Of a stretch of DNA of 37,353 bases, positions 1 through 9,516 are shown in pieces. This stretch comes from Candidatus Zixiibacteriota bacterium. GTDB lineage: Bacteria > Zixibacteria > MSB-5A5 > UBA10806. Position numbers and translations under genes: made by a program. The notes under the pieces are model-generated. The model worked only from the letters and a program-made list of their open reading frames with translations. It did no database searches and was not told where the DNA came from. The stretch covers positions 2,060,737-2,098,089 of the forward strand of contig CP070742.1 in assembly GCA_020348065.1 (NCBI GenBank). Reading direction: 5' to 3'. Each line of letters begins with the position of its first letter. The first letter of the stretch is position 1.

Positions 1-2684
1 ATGTCAGGCATCGTTCCGGTCTCCCCCAGCTTATCGTAAATAATGGGGAGGTTCTATCGACCGTGGCATTTAATGATTCGTCAGCATATAGATATTCCAC
101 ATTTGTTACGGACGATCTTTCGGACGGCTTGAATCAAATTGAGGTTGTGGATGTAACGGATTTCTACCTGGATAATATCGAAATACATTATCCGCGATGG
201 CTGAAGGCCGTTGACGGGAACCTGAAATTTTCACAGCCCGGTGCCGAAGGCGTTATCAGGTATAACTTGAGTAACATATCAGGTCCTTATATTCTTCTTG
301 ATATCTCGGATATTTTATCGCCAACAAGAATTACGGGTGCTGAATTGTCCGGGGAGGATCTCGTGTTTCATAACGTCTCGGACAGCGTTTCTCATAATGA
401 GTTTTATATTTCTACGATTGAGCGCTTGAAAAGTCCCGGAAGCGTCAGCGTATATGAACCGGATAATCTGAGAGACATGACATCCCCGGACAACCGCGCC
501 GATATAGTTTTGGTCGCGTATGATTCTTTTGTGGATCAGGCCCAGAGGCTCGGGGAATTGAGAAGAGACGAATATGATCTTTCGACTCGCATCGTGAAAA
601 TATCGGATATTTATAATCAATTTTCGTGGGGATTGCAGGATCCGGTTGCCATCCGGGATTTTCTGAAATTCGCCTACGAGAACTGGCCGGAACCGGCGCC
701 CTCGTTCGCTACCCTTCTGGGCGACGGCCATTATGATTACAGGAGAAATCTGGGAGCTACTAACTTCAATTTCATTCCTCCCTATGAAAACAGCCCGGTT
801 ATGTCCGACGAACATTTCGTATACTTCGGGCCGTCCGGGTATCTCGATTCCGATACCAATAACGTACCCGATATGATGATTGGACGAATCCCTGCCAAGT
901 CAATACAGGATGCCGAAGAGATGATCGATAAATTTTATAATTACGACGGCGATCCGGATCTCTATCCCTGGAGAAATAAAGTGGTAATTGTGGCTGACGA
1001 TAATTTGCATCCCCCGAGATCGATTACGGAAACTTACCATACGTCACAGGCGGAAGGCCTGGCGAACGATCACGTGCCGAACAGGTTCGAAGTCTCGAAA
1101 ATATATCTGGTGGAATATCCTCTCAGGACCGGAGGCGAAAAGCCCGAGGCCAGGGAGGCGTTAATAGGGGCGTTTAACAGCGGTTCGTTGATTATTGACT
1201 GGATCGGGCATGGAAGCCCCGGGCTCTGGGCGGATGAGCATATATTCAGGCGATCGCAGGATATCGCCAGGTTGAGCAATGTCAGAAGACTGCCGCTGAT
1301 TTATACCGCCAGCTGTTCAATCGGCTTTTTCGACGATCCCTCATTCGAAAGCTTTGCCGAAGAGTTGTTGAGATCAAATCAGCGCGGAGGAGTTGCCGTT
1401 ATTTCGGCGACTCGCGAGGTGAATGCGTGGGCAAACGCCCAATTGAATGCCGCCGTATTTGATCTTTTGTTGGGCAGCGATTCGGTGGGTATCGGTGAAG
1501 CTTTATATACCGCGAAATATATTCGCAATGTACCTACATCTTCTAACGACAGATCGTACATGCTTCTCGGCGATCCGTCCCAGATTCTCCAATTCCCTAA
1601 ATTTGATGTTCAATTTTCAGCAGCGCCGGATTCGATCCTGGCGTTGAATGTCGGATCAGTAGCCGGTGAAATTATAGATAATAACAATAATGTAATGTCC
1701 GATTTTAACGGCACAGCCTGGATTACCGTTAAAGACGGCACCATAAATAGAACCGTCGTTTTGAGAGACAGAAATAATAATCCCATGGACCTGACCGTCG
1801 GTTTCAAAGCCCCGGGTCCGACCATATTTTTCGGCCCCGTTGAAGTTGTCGAGGGTCAATTTTCAAGCCAGTTCTTTATACCCAAAGATGTTTCTTATGG
1901 AAGTCAGGGGGCGAAAATATATGTATATGCCGAAAATAGTTCCTATGACGCCGCGGGGGTTGTGGATTCGCTGCCGGTTTCGGGCTCGATTCCATCAATC
2001 GCTGATTCTACGGGACCGGGCATAAACCTGCTTGTGGATGGAAGATCCTTCGGGGCCGGTATTACAATGGTTCCCGAAAGTTTCACGCTCGGAGGCGAGA
2101 TCGAGGACGAGCACGGAATTAATATCACCGGCCAACTGGGGCATGGTATTGTGGTGAAAATCGATGATGGCGATGTTTACGAAGCGGATATCACTGATAA
2201 TTTCGTATACAGTCGCGGCGAGTACACAAGCGGGATTTTCGAAATCGGCCTTCAGTCGCTGCCGCTGGGCGAACATGAACTTTCCATAAAAGCATGGGAC
2301 AATTTTAATAATTCGACATTGATTACAAAACGTATAGAAGTCGTTACGATGGACGGCCTTGAATTGTCCGAGGTGATGAACTATCCAAATCCCGTCAGGA
2401 ACGGTCACGATTTAACGACCTTTCAATACTGTCTTAACAATCCCGCGGAGCAGGTTAAAATCAGTATATTCACCGAATCCGGCAGAAAAATTAAATCGTT
2501 CGATCTTGTTTCGCCTCAATATACCGGCATGGATTGCAGCTACGTGCGTTGGAATCTGAAAGACGCGGACGGCGATGATCTGGCTAACGGAATATATCTG
2601 TATAAGATATCCGCGGAGGGAAGAGATGCAAACGGTCATAAGATGACGGCGGAAGATGTGAAAAAATTGGCGATATTGAGGTAA
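1..2684 (+). CDS. porU: PorU-like C25 (gingipain-family) cysteine peptidase, 5' end missing
   Basis: The reading frame is open from base 3 with no stop, so the gene begins upstream of the window. The GTG at 63 is only the first possible start inside it. Numbering from that codon, the C25 fold shows a conserved LLGDG at about 218-222, the catalytic-His motif IGHGS with His383, the catalytic-Cys motif TASCS with Cys418, and an LLGDP strand at 501-505. A beta-rich middle follows, then a C-terminal domain of about 100 residues starting near 765 with NYPNP at 773-777, of the FlgD/type IX sorting-domain type. PorU is the C25 sortase of the type IX system that cleaves cargo sorting domains at the outer membrane. 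The next gene is a PorV-family protein, which supports the sortase reading over a simple secreted protease. The family call is firm; the sortase role is inferred. Confidence 0.85.
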   Translation, partial: VRHRSGLPQLIVNNGEVLSTVAFNDSSAYRYSTFVTDDLSDGLNQIEVVDVTDFYLDNIEIHYPRWLKAVDGNLKFSQPGAEGVIRYNLSNISGPYILLDISDILSPTRITGAELSGEDLVFHNVSDSVSHNEFYISTIERLKSPGSVSVYEPDNLRDMTSPDNRADIVLVAYDSFVDQAQRLGELRRDEYDLSTRIVKISDIYNQFSWGLQDPVAIRDFLKFAYENWPEPAPSFATLLGDGHYDYRRNLGATNFNFIPPYENSPVMSDEHFVYFGPSGYLDSDTNNVPDMMIGRIPAKSIQDAEEMIDKFYNYDGDPDLYPWRNKVVIVADDNLHPPRSITETYHTSQAEGLANDHVPNRFEVSKIYLVEYPLRTGGEKPEAREALIGAFNSGSLIIDWIGHGSPGLWADEHIFRRSQDIARLSNVRRLPLIYTASCSIGFFDDPSFESFAEELLRSNQRGGVAVISATREVNAWANAQLNAAVFDLLLGSDSVGIGEALYTAKYIRNVPTSSNDRSYMLLGDPSQILQFPKFDVQFSAAPDSILALNVGSVAGEIIDNNNNVMSDFNGTAWITVKDGTINRTVVLRDRNNNPMDLTVGFKAPGPTIFFGPVEVVEGQFSSQFFIPKDVSYGSQGAKIYVYAENSSYDAAGVVDSLPVSGSIPSIADSTGPGINLLVDGRSFGAGITMVPESFTLGGEIEDEHGINITGQLGHGIVVKIDDGDVYEADITDNFVYSRGEYTSGIFEIGLQSLPLGEHELSIKAWDNFNNSTLITKRIEVVTMDGLELSEVMNYPNPVRNGHDLTTFQYCLNNPAEQVKISIFTESGRKIKSFDLVSPQYTGMDCSYVRWNLKDADGDDLANGIYLYKISAEGRDANGHKMTAEDVKKLAILR

Positions 2685-2730
2685 GATAATGATGATAAGC
2701 GGTCGACAATTAAGTAAAGGTCTCATATAT

Positions 2731-2735
2731 GGAGG
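2731..2735 (+). promoter_or_regulatory. Shine-Dalgarno GGAGG deciding the porV start
   Basis: GGAGG lies 5 nt before the ATG at 2741. An upstream in-frame ATG at 2729 would place this site inside the coding sequence. The ATG at 2741 also begins directly with a good signal peptide, so it is the preferred start. Confidence 0.7.
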
Positions 2736-2740
2736 AAATG

Positions 2741-5320
2741 ATGAGAGCGTATAAATATGCGTTAATATTGTTTTTGGTGATATCCGGGTCAGCGTCGGCG
2801 CAGGTCTCCCAGACTGCCGTGCAATTCTTGTTAATCGCTCCCGGAGCCAGAGCCGGGGGAATGGGGGAGACGTTCGTCGCAATTTCCGATGACGCCACGG
2901 CGGTTCACTGGAATCCCGCCGGACTCGGCCGTTATCCGCTAACCGGAAGCTGGCTGAACTTGAAGGCGGCCGAAGGGGATACCCTGAGGGAAGTCGTGCT
3001 GGTCAAAAATAACCTTCCCGAAGTCAACTATAAACAATATGATATCTGGGGGGTTGTTAACGGGAGATTATCGCGCTGGGAGAACGGTAAATGGATTGCG
3101 GGCATGCAGCATACTCTCAGGAAAGAATCTTCTCTTGAATCGATGATTCTGCGTTATACCGGTCTTGAGGAAAGCGATGCCCAGGTTTATATAGATCGTC
3201 TTGCCCGGGCTAATAATGAAATCACGCCCGAATCGATAGACTCGCTAGAAAGTTTTTTGGTGGCGATTTTACCGGAAGATTATATCTACAGGGAGGATAT
3301 TCAATTCGGATTTGAAAAACTTCACAGGACTTATTTGAGATTGAGAATAAACGTTTCGGGATTTAATGAGATCAAGAGCGATATTGAGACGGTTGCCGCT
3401 CAGTCTCCGCCCAGCGAGGATTTGTTAAACCAGATAGCATTCGGATTCGATAGGGCTATTTCGCCCAAAGGAGACAGGTCCGTATGGCTTCCCTACGATC
3501 TGATATTGCCGGATACTATAACCTGCCTGGCCTCGGATGATGATTACGTTTATGTCGGAACCAAAAAGGGATTTTTCCGTCTGGATCCCGGGAAATTCAG
3601 ATGGAGCTCATTTGCCGCCGAGGGTGATTCCTTGCCATCCAATAATATCACGGCCATCGAAAAAACCGGACGGCGTAAGATGTTCATAGGTACCGATAAG
3701 GGCGTATTCGTATTTTCGGGAAGGAACCTGGAACCGTTTGGAGAGGAGGCCGGGGCGCCCACCGGATACATATCGGCTATTGCCGCGAATAAGGATCGCG
3801 ATGTCTGGGCGGTTTCAAACGGCCTTTTGTATCACTATGATGGCGTCAAATGGCTATCGTCAAAGGTGGAAGAGATATCCATAGGAGAAGACCTTACTCT
3901 AACGGCAAAAAAATATTATGGAAAGTTCGGAGATACCTGGCACGAATCGCTCATGGAGAAAATAACGACGACCAATGCCGGCCGGCTGGATTCCGTCGAA
4001 GCCGGACAGTCGATTTTATTGCCTTACGAATCGGGATATAAAGGGGAAGTCACGGAATTGAGCGTCGACTCAAAAGGAAATTTATGGATCGGCACCTCGC
4101 TCGGGTTGGTCCTTTTGTCCGAAAACGGCTTCAGCCAATTCGGTTACAGATTGGTCGAAGTGCCGGAGGGCGGTTTATCCCTGGACGACATGGCCGCGCA
4201 GTTTATTCCCGACCGCGATCCCGTCAAAATAGAAACGCTTAAAAGCCTGATAAAAGAGTATAATGACCTGAAGTCAGAACAACTTTCCGGAGGAGACAGG
4301 ATACTCGTCAACGCCAATCCCCTGGCATCGAGAATTAATGCCGTGACGCAGATTTCAAACAAAAAGGCGATTGTGGCAACCACTTACGGGACTTTCAAGT
4401 ATAACAGCGGCGAATGGAGCAGGTTGTACAATCTTGGCGACGCGGGCACAAGAGTGGTGAATATTTATGAAAGAGGGGGCGAAATGTGGTTCGCTTCCGA
4501 TGACAGGGTGACCGTTTACGCAGCCGCCAAGAAACATATAACCTTCATGCATTCGAATTATCTCGTTCAGCTTGCGGATGATTTGTATTATGATTATTTC
4601 TCCATTGTATATCCTACCAGCGAATGGGGGACCTTCGGTTTCGGCGTTACCTTTTTATCTTACGGCAGCCAGGAGCGAACCAGTGAGATCGGTGACGCGC
4701 TGGGGTCTTTTGTATCGTATGATCTGGCCTTTACGCTTTCATATGGCACGAGAATAGCCCGCAATATATCGGGAGGCCTGTCATTGAGATACATTAACTC
4801 TCATCTCGCCGAAGCCGGTGCCGGCGCCGAGAAGGGAAAAGGCACGGGTTATTCTCTCGCAGTCGATGTGGGAGTCATGTATAATCTTACTCGTAGATTG
4901 ACACTGGCGACCAACGTTTCTAACCTGGGCCCCGATATCGCCTATATCGACGCGGATCAGGCCGATCCGTTACCCAGGAAACTGGCCTTCGGATTTAACT
5001 ATAAGCTTGTGGATTCTCCGTTCAACAAGATTTACATTCTGGGCGAGGCGGATAAACTTCTGGTGGATATGAACGATGATATTACAACCGAAATCGAGGA
5101 GGTAATCCCGCATCTCGGGATTGAATACTGGTATTCGAATTACGTCGGTCTGCGTTCCGGATACGTATATGACGATAAGGGCGTCCAGAAATACTTTACT
5201 CTTGGCGCGTCGTTGCAGTATTCGAATTACAGGTTCGATTTTTCGTATATTCCCTCCACGGACGAAAAATACAACCGTCTCGGAAATACAATGCGCTTTT
5301 CCATGAATGTGGGGTTCTGA
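2741..5320 (+). CDS. porV: PorV/PorQ-family outer-membrane protein with inserted beta-propeller
   Basis: Numbered from the preferred ATG at 2741 (859 aa). A signal peptide occupies about residues 1-20. The PorV/PorQ N-terminal signature is clear at about 34-62: GARAGGMGETFVA, then SDDATAVHWNPAGLG. The matching barrel half resumes near 602 with HSNYLVQL and WGTFGFGVTFLSYG and runs to the C-terminal Phe typical of outer-membrane barrels. Between them are about 535 extra residues: a region with predicted helical character (about 100-250), then two-component-regulator-type propeller blades with repeated VGT/IGT-x-x-G motifs (about 271, 316, 450). Ordinary PorV proteins are far shorter. PorV shuttles type IX cargo from the translocon to the PorU sortase, and PorU is the gene immediately upstream. 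The barrel assignment is strong; what the insertion does is unknown. Confidence 0.82.
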   Translation: MRAYKYALILFLVISGSASAQVSQTAVQFLLIAPGARAGGMGETFVAISDDATAVHWNPAGLGRYPLTGSWLNLKAAEGDTLREVVLVKNNLPEVNYKQYDIWGVVNGRLSRWENGKWIAGMQHTLRKESSLESMILRYTGLEESDAQVYIDRLARANNEITPESIDSLESFLVAILPEDYIYREDIQFGFEKLHRTYLRLRINVSGFNEIKSDIETVAAQSPPSEDLLNQIAFGFDRAISPKGDRSVWLPYDLILPDTITCLASDDDYVYVGTKKGFFRLDPGKFRWSSFAAEGDSLPSNNITAIEKTGRRKMFIGTDKGVFVFSGRNLEPFGEEAGAPTGYISAIAANKDRDVWAVSNGLLYHYDGVKWLSSKVEEISIGEDLTLTAKKYYGKFGDTWHESLMEKITTTNAGRLDSVEAGQSILLPYESGYKGEVTELSVDSKGNLWIGTSLGLVLLSENGFSQFGYRLVEVPEGGLSLDDMAAQFIPDRDPVKIETLKSLIKEYNDLKSEQLSGGDRILVNANPLASRINAVTQISNKKAIVATTYGTFKYNSGEWSRLYNLGDAGTRVVNIYERGGEMWFASDDRVTVYAAAKKHITFMHSNYLVQLADDLYYDYFSIVYPTSEWGTFGFGVTFLSYGSQERTSEIGDALGSFVSYDLAFTLSYGTRIARNISGGLSLRYINSHLAEAGAGAEKGKGTGYSLAVDVGVMYNLTRRLTLATNVSNLGPDIAYIDADQADPLPRKLAFGFNYKLVDSPFNKIYILGEADKLLVDMNDDITTEIEEVIPHLGIEYWYSNYVGLRSGYVYDDKGVQKYFTLGASLQYSNYRFDFSYIPSTDEKYNRLGNTMRFSMNVGF

Positions 5321-8300
5321 TATAGTGAGTCGCAGGCAGTATTATCAGATCCCTGTATCATTTTGTCTGGTTGTTTTGCTCTTTGCAGGCGCCGCCGCCG
5401 GCCATAAGATCATACCGATCCGGGGAATTCAACCCGTTCAAAATCCCCGTAACGCTGATCAGGTCCGGCGATGTATATCCGATGTTTCTCAAAAGAACCT
5501 TCTCGGATTGGACAGACCCTATCCCCTGGCGATGCCCACCGCAAGGCAGGGGATTCCAATAGAAGATGCGAGGGCTTCGGTGACAGTTGATACAACCATA
5601 AGAATCCTGGTTTTGCGGGTAGAGTTCTTGAGAGAATCGCCCGACAATCCCAGAACCACCGGAGACGGTACTTTCGATATGAGAAGCTATAATCAATTCG
5701 TGGCAGAAGAAGGGCATTTTATAGATCCCGCGCCGCACGATAAAGCATACTTTAACGCACACATGACGGCCCTGCGAAATTACTGGTACGCGGTGTCGGA
5801 TACCACATTGGATCTTGACTGGGATATATTTCCGAGAGAGGAAAGCGTCGCATATCGGCTTCCTGTGCATATGTCTTATTACGGCGCGGAGGGCGATTCG
5901 GGATGGACAGACCCGCGGGACCAGCTCGGTTACTTTTTTATGGATGCCGTAACGCTGGCAGACACCTCCGATCCCCTGATCGATTTTTCATTATATGACG
6001 CATTGATAATATTCCACGCCGGTTCCGACCAGCAGAATAACATACCGTTTATTTATGATACACCCGATGATTTTTATACGGGATTTATAATTATGGCAGA
6101 GCCCGTTATGGTAGATAACGGAACCGTGGGGATAAGAGAGGGGATATTAATGCCGGAAACTGAGAGCCAGGACAATCGTATCACGGCTTTGAATGCCGTT
6201 TTAGCCCATGAGTTCGGCCATCAGTTGGGTTTGATAGATTTATATAACACTTTGAATTTTATGACCCAGGTCGGTGATTTCGCGTTGATGGACAATAACG
6301 GTCTCTCGGTGGGAGTGCAGTTGTCTGTTGATTTTTCGTCTGTCGGGGGAACGATTCCTCTTATGCCCTGCGCCTGGTCGAGAGCTTTTCTGGGTTTTAA
6401 TGTGTCTCGTCTGATAACCGCCGGCGACGATCTGCCTGTATCGGCCGCGGCGCAAAATCATAGCGATACCGAAATTATAAAAGTTCCTGTAACCGAATTT
6501 GAATATTTTTTGATTGAAAACCGCCAGCAGGACGTGGATACCCTTCCGCCAAATTATCCCTATAATCTGGATAACGCTTTAATCGGGGACGAACAAACCG
6601 GAGTAATTCTGGGACCCGGTTTTGGAGTATATATCGGTAACGAGTTGGAATCATTCCTTGATACGGAATATGACAGGTTGATTCCGGGGAATGGAATGGC
6701 GATCTGGCATGTCGATGAATATGTTGCCTATCTTTCATACACCTCGAATCCCGGAGAATTTAACCGAATCCAATTCAATAATTATCAGACGAATACGTTA
6801 CAATTGGATAAAGACAGGCGTTTTCTAACTATTGTCGAGGCCGACGGCATTATCGATCTGGGAGGTAATTATTACAGAGGTTTTGGAGAAAGCGTCGATC
6901 TGTTCGGGCTCGGAAATAATTCCTCTTTTACTCCGTTTACCAATCCTTCCACGCACTCAAATCTCGGAGCCGACTCCCACATATTTATAACCGATATATC
7001 AGAATCGGATACGCTTATGACCGCCGATATCGAAATCGATTGGATGTTGCCGGGATGGCCGCAGATGAGTTTCCCCGGTAAAAGCTCCGATCCGGTTACG
7101 GCCGATCTCGACGGCGATGATACTCTCGAAGTGCTGGTCTCGGCTCTCAATAATCTTCTTATATACCGCCATAACGGCGCCAAATTCATAGATAACGATA
7201 TTATGATCTCTTTCCGGAATTATAACAATGATATGATGGTGTTGCCCTGGGGTCTCGCGGGAATTTGCGATACCACGATAATCGGCAGGCCGGTGCCGGC
7301 GGATTTCGATGGTGACGATACCCTGGAAGTGGCCGTTTCAACATCATCCGGATATTTGTATCTGTTCGAGGCGGCAGTCGTGCCGGGGCTGCAAAAAGCC
7401 GGGCTGGCAACGGGTTTTCCCATGAAGATTTCCGATTCCGGATTGTTAACGCCCGTGGCGGTTGATTTCGATTCTATCAACGGTTCGGAAGTCTTGGCCT
7501 TCGATGATACAGGAAGTGTACATATAGTCGCCGGTTCGGCCAGCGATAATATCGTGCATAAATTAGAAGGCGATTTATTATCTGCGGCGGGATACAACGC
7601 CGCCGGTTACAATGTTATTGACGCGGCAATACAAACGGGCAATGGAATTGTTATATCGAGGATAACTGCGGATTCCGGTACTCTCGCCTTCGAATCTGAA
7701 TTCGAGTACGAATTCCCGGAAAACGACTCCTGCTTTTTAATCGCGGCGGATATTGACCGGGACGGCGGTCTGCCCGAGATAATCGCCGTGAGTTCAAATA
7801 CTATAAGAGTTATCGAAACCGATGGATCGCTGGCCTGGCACAGGAGCGGGGAGGGAAGGTTGAGTCATCCGGCGGTGGGAGATATCAATTCCGACGGTTA
7901 CCCGGAGATAGTCGCTGCAGGCGATTCAAAAATATACGCGTATAATTTCGGTGGTTTTCTGCTTTCTGATTTTCCCATCGATCTGGGCCGTTTCGATCTT
8001 TATGGCCCGATAGAGTCGGGCCCGATTCTGGCCGATCTCGACAGCGATGATAATCCCGATGTCCTGGTGGGATTGCCGGGCGGGGGGATTTACGCTTTCA
8101 GTTACAGGACCGACAGGATATTCGGATTTCCTCTGGCGAGTTCCTTCGGTATCGGCAACATAGCCGCGGTCGCGGATCTCGATAACGACGTTGATTTTGA
8201 CCTGGTTTTTATAGAGGAATCGGGATATATAAGCGCCTGGGATATTTCCTCGGATCGTGAAAGTGCTAACGCTCCCTGGGCGATGTCAGGGGGGAATATT

Positions 8301-8636
8301 TATAACAATGGCTATCTGGATAACATATATGAAAAAGCGGTTGTTACGACCGATGTGCAGCTGCCGGCGGATTCCGTTTATAATTATCCGAATCCCGCCT
8401 CCAACTCCACAACCATCAGATATTACCTGAACGGCGATTCCGAGGTTAATATCGATATATTCGATTTCATGGGCGAGAGAGTGCATTCGACGAGCCTTCG
8501 TGGAACGGCAAACATAAACAACGAATATGTCTGGGATTGTTCGGGCATTGCTTCCGGCGTTTATTTCTGCCGGGTGGAGGCCGATAATGGCCAGGTTAAA
8601 AAACATAAAATAATAAAGATAGCGTTGGTAAAATAA
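5307..8636 (+). CDS. Secreted M6-family (immune inhibitor A-like) metalloprotease with FG-GAP-like repeats and C-terminal sorting domain
   Basis: The zinc site HEFGHQLGLID is at residues 301-311, with ligands His301 and His305 and catalytic Glu302, as in M6 peptidases. A hydrophobic signal segment ends near AGAAAG. From about residue 590 to 970 there are roughly seven calcium-binding-like FG-GAP/VCBS repeats of the DxDxDxxxE/D type, such as ADLDGDDTLEV and GDINSDGYPEI. A FlgD-like/type IX sorting domain begins near NYPNP at about 1026. The ATG at 5307 overlaps the preceding gene by 14 nt and lacks a Shine-Dalgarno. A GTG at 5325, just after the upstream stop, is an equally plausible start and leaves a compact signal peptide. 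Its position next to PorU/PorV-like genes suggests it is cargo of that system. Confidence 0.85.
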   Translation: MWGSDIVSRRQYYQIPVSFCLVVLLFAGAAAGHKIIPIRGIQPVQNPRNADQVRRCISDVSQKNLLGLDRPYPLAMPTARQGIPIEDARASVTVDTTIRILVLRVEFLRESPDNPRTTGDGTFDMRSYNQFVAEEGHFIDPAPHDKAYFNAHMTALRNYWYAVSDTTLDLDWDIFPREESVAYRLPVHMSYYGAEGDSGWTDPRDQLGYFFMDAVTLADTSDPLIDFSLYDALIIFHAGSDQQNNIPFIYDTPDDFYTGFIIMAEPVMVDNGTVGIREGILMPETESQDNRITALNAVLAHEFGHQLGLIDLYNTLNFMTQVGDFALMDNNGLSVGVQLSVDFSSVGGTIPLMPCAWSRAFLGFNVSRLITAGDDLPVSAAAQNHSDTEIIKVPVTEFEYFLIENRQQDVDTLPPNYPYNLDNALIGDEQTGVILGPGFGVYIGNELESFLDTEYDRLIPGNGMAIWHVDEYVAYLSYTSNPGEFNRIQFNNYQTNTLQLDKDRRFLTIVEADGIIDLGGNYYRGFGESVDLFGLGNNSSFTPFTNPSTHSNLGADSHIFITDISESDTLMTADIEIDWMLPGWPQMSFPGKSSDPVTADLDGDDTLEVLVSALNNLLIYRHNGAKFIDNDIMISFRNYNNDMMVLPWGLAGICDTTIIGRPVPADFDGDDTLEVAVSTSSGYLYLFEAAVVPGLQKAGLATGFPMKISDSGLLTPVAVDFDSINGSEVLAFDDTGSVHIVAGSASDNIVHKLEGDLLSAAGYNAAGYNVIDAAIQTGNGIVISRITADSGTLAFESEFEYEFPENDSCFLIAADIDRDGGLPEIIAVSSNTIRVIETDGSLAWHRSGEGRLSHPAVGDINSDGYPEIVAAGDSKIYAYNFGGFLLSDFPIDLGRFDLYGPIESGPILADLDSDDNPDVLVGLPGGGIYAFSYRTDRIFGFPLASSFGIGNIAAVADLDNDVDFDLVFIEESGYISAWDISSDRESANAPWAMSGGNIYNNGYLDNIYEKAVVTTDVQLPADSVYNYPNPASNSTTIRYYLNGDSEVNIDIFDFMGERVHSTSLRGTANINNEYVWDCSGIASGVYFCRVEADNGQVKKHKIIKIALVK

Positions 8637-8665
8637 TATTAAAAGAAATTCGGGAGGTAATTAAA

Positions 8666-9514
8666 ATGCGCAGAAATTTGATTATATTATTGATCATATT
8701 GTTTCCGGCGTTAACCGCGGACGCCTCGACTTTCGGCTTGACTAAAATGAAATCTATAAAACATCAGATGCTCGAAAACGGCCTGGCGATGGAAAGAATT
8801 TCCAGCAGAGAACTGGATTTTTCCAGACAGGGAGAAAATGAGACCCTTGGTGATATTTATGAATACAAAATGAAATCGCCCTTTAAAGCCTTCATGATGT
8901 CGTTAGCCGTTCCCGGATTGGGAGAATATTATGTCGGTCAAAAAATAAAGGCGGGTTCGTTTTTCGCCGCGGACGTGATTTTATGGACCGGTTATTTTAT
9001 CTACCGAAACAAAGGTAAAGATAAAGAAGAGGAATATCAGCAGTACGCGGACGAACATTATTTATGGAATACGTATATTCAATGGTGGGATTCACCCGCG
9101 GTTCCGGATTCTATCAAGCTGACGTATTCTCATTCTATGCCCTGGGACAGCACTGCCAACCAGCCCATATTTAATCATGAATATTACGAAAATATCGGTA
9201 AGTACGATCAGTTTCAGGTTGGCTGGGATGATATAGGTACTAATTTCCCGCCTCCCCCTATTCCGGGAGGAACGAGCGTTATATCCGGGCATAGAGCTTT
9301 TTACCTGAACCTTCGAAAAAAATCGAATGATTATTTCACGACCGCGTCCACTGTAGCCATGATCTCTATCGCCAACCATATTATCTCCGCCTTTGACGCG
9401 GCCATAGCGACCAAAAAATTCAACAAGGGCGCCAAACAATATTCCTTTAATTTCAAGGCCAGAAGATATGACGGTGAAATGACGCCGTTTCTGGAGTTCA
9501 CGGCCAAGTTTTAA
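8666..9514 (+). CDS. Signal-peptide-bearing DUF5683-like envelope protein, first of a tandem pair
   Basis: A strong Shine-Dalgarno (GGGAGGT, 8652-8658) sits 7 nt before the ATG. The protein (282 aa) has a cleavable signal peptide of about 21 residues ending in ADAS. The recognisable core is a hydrophobic hairpin around residues 70-110: SLAVPGLGEYYVGQ, a short basic turn, then a second hydrophobic segment ending in a basic Lys/Arg-rich stretch. This resembles the small membrane domain called DUF5683 (PGLGQ-Y motif), seen mainly in the Bacteroidota. A second hydrophobic segment is near 228-245. The next gene shares the same plan and is a diverged paralogue. Function is unknown; the location between a secreted protease and outer-membrane barrels suggests an envelope role. 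Confidence 0.65.
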   Translation: MRRNLIILLIILFPALTADASTFGLTKMKSIKHQMLENGLAMERISSRELDFSRQGENETLGDIYEYKMKSPFKAFMMSLAVPGLGEYYVGQKIKAGSFFAADVILWTGYFIYRNKGKDKEEEYQQYADEHYLWNTYIQWWDSPAVPDSIKLTYSHSMPWDSTANQPIFNHEYYENIGKYDQFQVGWDDIGTNFPPPPIPGGTSVISGHRAFYLNLRKKSNDYFTTASTVAMISIANHIISAFDAAIATKKFNKGAKQYSFNFKARRYDGEMTPFLEFTAKF

Positions 9515-9516
9515 TC

